From Paludibacteraceae bacterium (lineage in GTDB: Bacteria > Bacteroidota > Bacteroidia > Bacteroidales > Paludibacteraceae), in assembly GCA_017478725.1 (NCBI GenBank), contig JAFVDD010000051.1, forward strand, positions 1 to 64,000: a stretch of DNA of 64,000 nucleotides. Direction: 5' to 3'. Positions 17,724-23,899 of this stretch are shown piece after piece. The notes below the pieces were generated by a model, which was given only the letters and a program-made list of their open reading frames with translations, did not search any database and was not told the origin of the DNA. Numbering within the stretch: position 1 is the stretch's first letter; every line of letters starts with the position of its first letter. The translations under genes and the position numbers were made by a program.

Positions 17724-18413
17724 ATGGAACCTGTCAAAGTTATTGAACTTAAGAAAAGCATTTTTGAAGCCAACGACCGCGATGCGGACAATCTGCGCGG
17801 CGAGTTGAAAGCGCGCGGCGTGTTTCTGCTAAACCTCATGTCTGCGCCCGGCAGCGGCAAGACAACCACCCTTATTCAGACTATCAACCGTCTCAAGGAC
17901 AAAATCCGGATAGCCGTCATGGAGGCGGATATTGATTCCGACGTCGATGCTATCAAAATCAAGGAAGCTACCGGCGTGGAGTCCATCCAACTGCACACCG
18001 GCGGCATGTGCCATCTCGACGCTGAAATGACCCGCCAAGGACTTGGCGGCCTTCAGCTAGGTCAGACCTGCATCAGCAATCAGCCCGATTTGGTCATCCT
18101 GGAGAACGTAGGCAACCTCGTTTGCCCGGCGGAGTTTGACACGGGTGCCGTGAAGAACGCGATGATACTCTCCGTGCCGGAAGGACACGACAAACCCCTC
18201 AAATACCCGCTTATGTTCTCGGTTTGCGACGTGGTGGTTATCAACAAGATAGACGTCATGCCGTACTTTGATTTTGACTTGGAGAAATGCAAGGAGTACA
18301 TCCACATGCGCAATCCCAAAGCCACCGTCATCCCCGTCTGCGCCAAGACAGGCGAAGGCATCGACGCCTTCGCCGAATGGCTCTTGACCCAAGTCAAGAA
18401 TTGGAAATCGTGA
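17724..18413 (+). CDS. hypB: HypB, hydrogenase/urease nickel-incorporation GTPase
   Basis: A 229-residue GTPase. The ATG at 17724 (MEPVKVIELKKS) is chosen over a GTG six codons upstream. Motifs: Walker A SAPGSGKTT, Cys-His metal region TGGMCHLDAEM, LENVGNLVCPAEFDTG, and NKID as base-recognition motif. It lacks the His-rich N-terminal stretch of nickel-storing HypB. It delivers Ni(II) with HypA during [NiFe]-hydrogenase maturation. hypA is 11 kb away (29332), and no hydrogenase or other hyp gene is in the window. Confidence 0.95.
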   Translation: MEPVKVIELKKSIFEANDRDADNLRGELKARGVFLLNLMSAPGSGKTTTLIQTINRLKDKIRIAVMEADIDSDVDAIKIKEATGVESIQLHTGGMCHLDAEMTRQGLGGLQLGQTCISNQPDLVILENVGNLVCPAEFDTGAVKNAMILSVPEGHDKPLKYPLMFSVCDVVVINKIDVMPYFDFDLEKCKEYIHMRNPKATVIPVCAKTGEGIDAFAEWLLTQVKNWKS

Positions 18414-18440
18414 TGACGACATGACGGCCTCACGCCCATG

Positions 18441-18488
18441 TCGGACCCGCATCGGACCCGCATCGGGATCGCATCGGAGGAATATCGT
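18441..18488. repeat. TCGG repeats at exact 11-bp spacing, second array
   Basis: TCGG at 18441, 18452, 18463 and 18474, with a degenerate fifth (TCGT at 18485). The unit is CGCATCGGACC/CGCATCGGAGG. The 10-mer GCATCGGAGG is identical to one in the array at 12536. It lies between hypB and the oxidoreductase gene. Confidence 0.85.
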
Positions 18489-18503
18489 ATCATACCCACC
18501 CCT

Positions 18504-18544
18504 ATAATATACGTAGTATATTATCCCGTGATTTTAGAATCACG
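18504..18544. promoter_or_regulatory. Two stacked palindromes before the oxidoreductase gene
   Basis: ATAATATAC (18504-18512) and GTATATTAT (18516-18524) form a 9-bp dyad around GTA. CGTGATT (18527-18533) and AATCACG (18538-18544) form a 7-bp dyad around TTAG. Neither is followed by a T-run, so they look like operators or a leader structure rather than terminators. They lie 47-87 bp before the ATG. Confidence 0.65.
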
Positions 18545-18590
18545 CCAAAAAAATGACCAAATTGTAAATCCTTAAATTGTAAATACCTTT

Positions 18591-21449
18591 ATGCCTGAAA
18601 TGTCGAAGAAGTTTGTCCCCAAGCATATGGGCGACAAGAACCCGAATCCCAAGTTGCTGAAACTCGTCCGCCACGTCACGGACCGCATCCCCGGAAAAAT
18701 CAAGATGGACACCAACGCCCCCGAGTACTGGGGCCTGGCGTGTATCTTCGAGGACGAAATGGATGCCGTAACACGCGAGGCGGCGCTGGACCTTATGCTG
18801 GACATGCTGCCCGGCAATTTCTTCAAGGTTCGCAAGCACCATACCTACGCGCAGCTGCACGAGATGAACGCCAAGAAGCACTACATGCCGGACGACGCGT
18901 CGTTCGATGCGTTGCTGGACGAGATGGCGCGGCTGGGTGTCATGGAATACGACTACGGCGACAAATACACCGCCGAAGGACCCGTGCCCGGCACGACCTA
19001 CAACCGCGAGGACCGCATCTACTGGGTGCCGATGTTCGTGCCCGGCTCCGCCGAATATACCAACATGAACGAGGAACTGATGAAGAAGCACCCCGAGTTG
19101 GGTATGTTCTTCGAGCGAATGACCTTCCTCCCGCTGGAGAAAATCACGCCGATGGTGCCGATGGGCGGCAGCGGTATAGGCATGCATGTCATCCCCGTGG
19201 AGAAAGCTATCTCGATGGAGAACCAGACGGCGGACATCGAGCACATCTCTTACTGGCTCAAGCGCTACGAGGGCCACTTGGCGGTCGGCATCTGCTCCTG
19301 CCGCATCGGGCGCAAAGGGCTGGACGAAGGCTGCGCCGACGACTACCACGACTGGTGTATCGGCGTGGGTGACATGGCGGAGTATCTGGCGGAAACAGGC
19401 CGCGGACACTACATCACCTACGATGAGTGCATGGCTATCCTCAAGAAAGCCGAGGACCACGGCTTTGTGCACCAGATCACGAATATCGACGGCGAGGGCA
19501 AGATCTTCGCTATCTGCAACTGCAACGTCAAGATTTGCAACGCCCTGCGCACCTCGCAGCTCTTCAACACTCCTAATATGTCGCGTAGCGCGTATGTGGC
19601 GCGCGTAGAGAAAGACAAGTGCGTCGCCTGCGGCCGTTGCGTGGAGTACTGCCCTGCCGGTGCAGTCAAACTGGGTCAGAAACTCTGCACCTCGCACGGA
19701 CCTGTCGAGTACCCCAAACAGGAACTGCCCGACGCCGCCAAATGGGGCGAGCACAAATGGACCGAAGACTACCGCGACAAGAACCGCGTCAACTGTTACC
19801 CGACCGGCACTTCGCCTTGCAAGACCGCTTGTCCGGCGCATATCGCCGTGCAGGGTTATCTCAAGAAAGCCGCCGAGGGCAAGTACCGCGAGGCGATTGA
19901 ACTCATCAAACGCGAGAACCCGTTCCCTGCTGTCTGCGGACGTATCTGCAACCGCCGCTGCGAGGACGCTTGTACGCGCGGCACGATTGACCAACCGATT
20001 GCGATTGACGCCGTCAAGAAATTCATTGCCGAGCAGGACCTGCACGCCGAGACACGCTTTGTGCCCGAGGTGAACATCTGCTCCAATGTGCTCAAAGAGT
20101 GGCCCGAGAAGATTGCTATTATCGGCGGCGGACCTGCGGGTCTCAGCTGCGCCTACTACCTCGCTACGATGGGATACAAACCCACCGTCTTCGAGCGTAA
20201 CGAGAAGCCCGGCGGAATGCTCCGTTACGGCATCCCGTCCTACAAACTGGAGAAAGAAGTCATCGACGCCGAGATAGATATCATGCGCGAGATAGGTGTG
20301 GATATCCGTTGCGGCGTAGAGGTCGGCAGAGATATCACGATTGCGCAACTCCGCGAACAAGGCTACAAGGGTTTCTACGTGGCTATCGGTTGCCAAGGCG
20401 GACGCCTGCCCGGTATCGAAGGACAGGACCTTGAAGGCTGCACCACAGCCATCGATTTCCTCCACGACGCCAACTGCGGATTATCAACTATCAACAATCA
20501 ACTATCAACTAAAAAAGTGGTCGTCGTCGGTGGCGGTAACGTAGCGATTGACGCGGCACGTGTGGCGCTGCGCAGCGGCGCTTCGCAAGTGACCATGCTC
20601 TCGCTCGAGACCGAAGATATCATGCCGGCTTCGAAAGAGGAACGCCGCGAGGCACGCGAAGACGGTGTAGTCATCAACCCGGGCTGGGGACCCAAAGAGG
20701 TGAAAGGTGAAAACGGAAAGGTTACAGGCATTACCTTCAAGAAATGCGTGTCTGTCTTTGACGACCAGCACCGTTTTGCACCTACCTTTGATGAGACTGA
20801 ACTACTGACGCTGGATGCCGACATCGTCATCTTCGCCATCGGTCAGACCGTTGTGCTCAAAGACCTGCTCAAGGATACGAAAGTCGAGTTCTTCCGCGGC
20901 GTTTATCCGGTGGCTGACAAACTGACCTACCAGACTGCCGAACCTGACATCTTCGTCGGCGGCGACGTCTTCACGGGTCCCAAGTTCGCTATCGATGCCA
21001 TCGCCGCAGGCAAGGAAGCCGCTGAGTCGCTCCACCGCTTTGTGCAGCATGGTCATATGACCATCGGACGCAATCGCCGCGACTTCATCGAACTCAACAA
21101 GTCCGACATCGTTGTGGAGTCTTACGACAACAGCTCGCGTCAGGAAGCGGTGGACATTGCGCAGAAGAGCAAGTTCGCCGAGTACCACGGTACGCTCACC
21201 GAAGAGCAGGTGCGCCGCGAGACCGCCCGCTGCCTCGGCTGCGGTGCGTCCGTCGTGGATACCAACCGTTGTATCGGCTGCGGTGTTTGTACCACCAAGT
21301 GCGCCTTCGACGCTATCCATCTCCACCGCGAGCACCCCGAGGCCAGCATTATGCGCACTTCGGAGAACAAGTTCGACGGCATCCTGCCCTACATGCTCAA
21401 ACGCACCGGCAAGATCCTCATCTCCGGCCTCGCTCCGAAGAAGGACTAA
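18591..21449 (+). CDS. FeS/FAD/NADPH oxidoreductase, GltD-like with extra FeS domains
   Basis: A 952-residue fusion. Residues 1-330 are a Cys-containing N-terminal region (GICSCRIGRKGLDEGC, ICNCNVKICNAL) I cannot assign. A ferredoxin motif CVACGRCVEYC starts near 344. A GltD-type FeS region (CKTACPAHIAVQGYL, CGRICNRRCEDAC) follows at about 410-470. FAD site IIGGGPAGLSCAYYLA is near 513, NADPH site VVVVGGGNVAIDAARVAL near 642. A C-terminal ferredoxin motif CIGCGVCTTKC is near 893. It probably shuttles electrons between NAD(P)H and a ferredoxin-type partner. Position after hypB hints at hydrogen metabolism, but that is inference. Confidence 0.8.
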   Translation: MPEMSKKFVPKHMGDKNPNPKLLKLVRHVTDRIPGKIKMDTNAPEYWGLACIFEDEMDAVTREAALDLMLDMLPGNFFKVRKHHTYAQLHEMNAKKHYMPDDASFDALLDEMARLGVMEYDYGDKYTAEGPVPGTTYNREDRIYWVPMFVPGSAEYTNMNEELMKKHPELGMFFERMTFLPLEKITPMVPMGGSGIGMHVIPVEKAISMENQTADIEHISYWLKRYEGHLAVGICSCRIGRKGLDEGCADDYHDWCIGVGDMAEYLAETGRGHYITYDECMAILKKAEDHGFVHQITNIDGEGKIFAICNCNVKICNALRTSQLFNTPNMSRSAYVARVEKDKCVACGRCVEYCPAGAVKLGQKLCTSHGPVEYPKQELPDAAKWGEHKWTEDYRDKNRVNCYPTGTSPCKTACPAHIAVQGYLKKAAEGKYREAIELIKRENPFPAVCGRICNRRCEDACTRGTIDQPIAIDAVKKFIAEQDLHAETRFVPEVNICSNVLKEWPEKIAIIGGGPAGLSCAYYLATMGYKPTVFERNEKPGGMLRYGIPSYKLEKEVIDAEIDIMREIGVDIRCGVEVGRDITIAQLREQGYKGFYVAIGCQGGRLPGIEGQDLEGCTTAIDFLHDANCGLSTINNQLSTKKVVVVGGGNVAIDAARVALRSGASQVTMLSLETEDIMPASKEERREAREDGVVINPGWGPKEVKGENGKVTGITFKKCVSVFDDQHRFAPTFDETELLTLDADIVIFAIGQTVVLKDLLKDTKVEFFRGVYPVADKLTYQTAEPDIFVGGDVFTGPKFAIDAIAAGKEAAESLHRFVQHGHMTIGRNRRDFIELNKSDIVVESYDNSSRQEAVDIAQKSKFAEYHGTLTEEQVRRETARCLGCGASVVDTNRCIGCGVCTTKCAFDAIHLHREHPEASIMRTSENKFDGILPYMLKRTGKILISGLAPKKD
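20481..20508 (+). repeat. In-frame 7-bp repeat (TTATCAA CTATCAA CAATCAA CTATCAA)
   Basis: Four heptamers are embedded in the coding frame and read as LSTINNQLST, between the FAD and NADPH domains. The composition is unlike the surrounding G+C-rich codons. It looks like a short repeat inserted in a tolerated linker. Confidence 0.7.
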
Positions 21450-21630
21450 AGATAAAAGACCGCTTGGCCCCCCTCTCCCGTCTCCCTAAGAGGAGATGCC
21501 CCCTCTCCTTAGGAGTGGAGGACTGCCTTGACTTGGCAGTCCGAAATAATCGTACCCTTGTGGTTAAGAACGGGAGGAGCAGCGGGGAGCGTCGCTCCGA
21601 CCTAGAAAATCGGGGTGAGGTGTTCCAACA
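21450..21630 (+). other. Intergenic stretch with hairpins and a dispersed-repeat fragment
   Basis: No gene is seen. GGACTGCC (21520-21527) pairs with GGCAGTCC (21535-21542). GGAGC pairs with GCTCC at 21586-21598. TCGTACCCTT..GGTTAAGAA at 21550-21570 matches the 26-bp repeats at 52272-52349. A diverged fragment of the same stretch (AAATAATCGT..CCC, then GCTCCG, then AAAATCGGG) recurs at 23413-23450. Confidence 0.6.
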
Positions 21631-21656
21631 AAAAAAGCACTCCCGAGTGCTTTTTT
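21631..21656 (+). terminator. Intrinsic terminator
   Basis: AAAAAAGCACT (21631-21641) pairs perfectly with AGTGCTTTTTT (21646-21656) around CCCG. The T-run runs on into the next promoter. Confidence 0.85.
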
Positions 21657-21667
21657 ATTTTATTTCC

Positions 21668-21698
21668 TTGCATATATCGCAAAAATATTGTACCTTTG
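21668..21698 (+). promoter_or_regulatory. Promoter of the 188-residue unknown
   Basis: TTG at 21668-21670 (in TTGCATATATCGCAA), 20 bp, TACCTTTG at 21691-21698. It begins 12 bases after the terminator stem. The leader before the ATG at 21880 is about 175 bases. Confidence 0.8.
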
Positions 21699-21720
21699 CA
21701 CTCGCTTTCAAAACACCTGT

Positions 21721-21786
21721 CTCCAACACAGCATTAACACAAGATTAACACAGCATTAACACAGGATTAACACAGGATTAACACAA
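21721..21786. repeat. 11-bp tandem repeat (C/G)ATTAACACAG in the leader
   Basis: ATTAAC starts at 21733, 21744, 21755, 21766 and 21777, exactly 11 bp apart. A degenerate unit (CTCCAACACAG) precedes them. The array is inside the predicted 5' leader. Confidence 0.85.
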
Positions 21787-21843
21787 CATATGCGGCACAC
21801 CTCCACGAGGAAAGCGCAACGAAACTTTATAAAACACCCCCAT

Positions 21844-21863
21844 ATCCGCCACGTTTGGCGGAT
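21844..21863 (+). other. Leader hairpin before the unknown gene
   Basis: ATCCGCC (21844-21850) pairs with GGCGGAT (21857-21863), 16 bases before the ATG at 21880. It could affect ribosome access. Confidence 0.6.
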
Positions 21864-21879
21864 CTAAAACCAAACAACT

Positions 21880-22446
21880 ATGTCCCGAACCAACTACCAA
21901 GACCCTATTCAAACCGTTAGCGGCAAGATCTTCGGCAAGAAGCAAAACATCTCCCAGCGCAAACTCTTCGGCATCTATGAATCTACTTATTGCTACCAGA
22001 ACAAGCCCGACCACTGGTCAGATGCCCAAACCCTCCATCGTCAAAAGATGGGAGCAGCATCCCTCTATGCCAAACTGCTCTTGCAAGACCCGGACTTTGC
22101 CGCCCAAGCCACAGCGTACCGCTTGGATATCCTTCGCCGCGCCACTAACCCTCGCTCTGCTGCCGACAAACAACTCAAGCCCTACCTCCGCAATCAGCAG
22201 ATGCTCACCTCTCTCATCTACGCCCGCCTCTCTGCTGCCACCCTCGCAGACGCTTCTCCCTCTCCAGAAACCCCACAGGGTTCTACCGCCCATGAAGCCA
22301 CTCCTGCCTCCTTCGCAGCCACCTTGCTTGCCGGCTATGTCCGCTATACTGCCGCCCATGTCCTTGACCGCAAAGCCGTCCTCGCCGAACTCTCCGCCGA
22401 ACTCGATACCCTTACCCCTTCCCTCAAATCCATCCTCTTGCAATAA
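21880..22446 (+). CDS. Unknown protein, 188 residues
   Basis: I do not recognise the family. There is no signal peptide or membrane helix. The N-terminal 60 residues are basic and aromatic (QDPIQTVSGKIFGKKQNISQRKLFGIYEST). The rest is predicted helical, rich in Ala and Leu, with a Ser/Pro/Thr linker near residues 125-140. It has its own promoter, a long leader with an 11-bp repeat array, and a hairpin close to the start. Start and reading frame look sound, since codon use stays G+C-rich at third positions. Confidence 0.6.
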   Translation: MSRTNYQDPIQTVSGKIFGKKQNISQRKLFGIYESTYCYQNKPDHWSDAQTLHRQKMGAASLYAKLLLQDPDFAAQATAYRLDILRRATNPRSAADKQLKPYLRNQQMLTSLIYARLSAATLADASPSPETPQGSTAHEATPASFAATLLAGYVRYTAAHVLDRKAVLAELSAELDTLTPSLKSILLQ

Positions 22447-22455
22447 TCCTTTCCA

Positions 22456-22534
22456 TGCCTAAAACTGCCTAACGCGGCATAAAAGGCCTAATTCTGCCTA
22501 AAGTGGCATATTCCTGCTTATTCCGGCATAAAAA
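22456..22534. repeat. 10-bp direct-repeat array TGCCTAANNC / GGCATAANNN
   Basis: Units start at 22456, 22466, 22476, 22485, 22495, 22505, 22515 and 22525: eight units, seven steps, six of 10 bp and one of 9. They alternate between TGCCTAA- and GGCATAA-like forms. The array fills the gap before the kilA-N promoter, just upstream of its -33 box. Confidence 0.75.
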
Positions 22535-22546
22535 TCGCCCCAACCC

Positions 22547-22577
22547 TTGCATATCTCAAAAAAAAGCAGTAATTTTG
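22547..22577 (+). promoter_or_regulatory. Promoter of the KilA-N gene
   Basis: TTG at 22547-22549 (in TTGCATATCTCAA), 20 bp, TAATTTTG at 22570-22577. The ATG at 22603 is about 20 bases past the expected start of transcription. Confidence 0.75.
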
Positions 22578-22602
22578 CAAGCAAAATTGAAAGAACAAAT
22601 TA

Positions 22603-23412
22603 ATGTCTGCAACCAAGATTTACATACAAGATAGTCCTATTACTATTCTGACTGTTGATAAAGAAGATTATATCTCTTTAACAGACATGGCGCATAGCCA
22701 ACTTCAGGAGCATATTATTTTCAAATGGATGAGTTTGAAAAATACGATTGAGTATCTCGGAGAATGGGAAGCCTTGTATAACCCTAATTTTAATTATACC
22801 GAATTCGGTACAATTAGAAATGCTGCAGGTAGTAATAATTTTGTATTGTCCACCAAGGCTTGGATAGAGCGCACTAACGCCATCGGTATTATTGCTAAAG
22901 CTGGGCGTTATGGTGGAACATACGCGCACAAGGACATCGCTTATCATTTTGGGATGTGGATTAGTCCGCGCTTCCAATTGTTGCTTGTCAAAGAGTATCA
23001 ACATTTACAGGCCGAGAAACAACAGACTCTCGGTTGGTCAGCCAAACGTGAGTTGGCGAAGATTAATTATCATATACATACGGACGCAATCAAAGAGCAC
23101 CTTGTGCCGCAGGAAATTGACGCGTACCATCGTTCGCTTATTTATGCCAACGAAGCCGACGTACTCAACGTAGCGTTGTTTGGCATAACAGCCAAAGAAT
23201 GGCGCGATGCGCACCCGGACGACAAAGGCAATATCCGTGACTACGCTACTATAAATCAATTGATCTGTCTGAGTAACATGGAGAACCTAAATGCAGTATT
23301 TATCAATGAAGGTCTGCCGCAGGGCGAACGTCTCCAGAAACTCAACCAAATAGCTATCCAGCAAATGACCGTGCTGGAGAATGTAGAAAGTAAACATATC
23401 TTGAAAGGATAG
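22603..23412 (+). CDS. KilA-N domain protein
   Basis: A 269-residue protein. Residues about 10-130 match the KilA-N DNA-binding domain common in phages and in Bacteroidota genomes: DYISLTDMA, FKWMSLKNTIEYLGEWEALYNPNF, GSNNFVLSTKAWIERTNAIGI and AGRYGGTYAHKDIAYHFGMWISPRFQLLLVKEYQ. The C-terminal half (NEADVLNVALFGITAKEWR, ENLNAVFINEGLPQGERLQKLNQIA) is the usual tail of these proteins. Role unknown, probably DNA-binding. The gene is more A+T-rich than the flanking metabolic genes, in line with acquisition from a phage or mobile source. Confidence 0.85.
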   Translation: MSATKIYIQDSPITILTVDKEDYISLTDMAHSQLQEHIIFKWMSLKNTIEYLGEWEALYNPNFNYTEFGTIRNAAGSNNFVLSTKAWIERTNAIGIIAKAGRYGGTYAHKDIAYHFGMWISPRFQLLLVKEYQHLQAEKQQTLGWSAKRELAKINYHIHTDAIKEHLVPQEIDAYHRSLIYANEADVLNVALFGITAKEWRDAHPDDKGNIRDYATINQLICLSNMENLNAVFINEGLPQGERLQKLNQIAIQQMTVLENVESKHILKG

Positions 23413-23478
23413 AAAATAATCGTCCCCTGCTCCGCGACGTAAAATCGGGTGAAAAATTGACATAGAAGAGGCGCTAAT

Positions 23479-23518
23479 TTGATATTTTTTGATTGTAAAA
23501 TCTATCAAGTTTTTTTTC
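23479..23518 (+). terminator. Possible weak terminator after the KilA-N gene
   Basis: TTGATA (23479-23484) can pair with TATCAA (23503-23508), followed by a run of eight T. The stem is short and A+T-rich, so confidence is low. The T-run ends at the -33 box of the next promoter. Confidence 0.4.
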
Positions 23519-23549
23519 TTGCCTACTTCATCAAAAAGCATTACTTTTG
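23519..23549 (+). promoter_or_regulatory. Promoter of the HNH-helicase pair
   Basis: TTG at 23519-23521, 20 bp, TACTTTTG at 23542-23549. The -33 dyad is not conserved here. The start at 23576 is about 20 bases past the expected transcription start. Confidence 0.75.
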
Positions 23550-23575
23550 CAGCCGTAAAGGTGATTTATCAAGTT

Positions 23576-23899
23576 ATGAATCGGAGAGACATTTATAACA
23601 AATACAACGGTCATTGCGCGTACTGCGGAAAGAAAATCGAGTACGATGATATGACCGTGGATCATATAGTACCGCAATCGAAGGGGGGCAAAGACAATCT
23701 AGAGAACACCATCCCAAGCTGTCAATTGTGCAACAACCAGAAAGGCGACCGATCTGTCGAGGAGTTCCGTGAGTTTGTGGAGAATATCGTGGATGTATTG
23801 GATGAAAACAAGCAGTATCGACTTGCGCTACGATATAAGAAAGTAGCTGTTATGAAACACACTCCGGTGGTATTTTATTTTGAGCAGAAAAAATCATAA
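23576..23899 (+). CDS. HNH endonuclease
   Basis: A 107-residue protein that is essentially one HNH domain. It has CAYCG, a second zinc-type pair CQLC, and the core MTVDHIVPQSKGGKDNLENTIPSCQLCNNQKGD. The ATG at 23576 is used, because the 29 upstream codons of the open frame overlap the promoter. Its stop overlaps the helicase start (TAATG), so the two are translationally coupled. A nuclease coupled to a helicase fits a defence or repair unit. Confidence 0.85.
   Translation: MNRRDIYNKYNGHCAYCGKKIEYDDMTVDHIVPQSKGGKDNLENTIPSCQLCNNQKGDRSVEEFREFVENIVDVLDENKQYRLALRYKKVAVMKHTPVVFYFEQKKS

Noticed and set aside
18540..20465. A 641-codon open frame on the minus strand opposite the FeS oxidoreductase
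   Set aside because: It has no recognisable motif and is rich in Val/Ala/Arg/His; the plus-strand frame carries the cofactor motifs.
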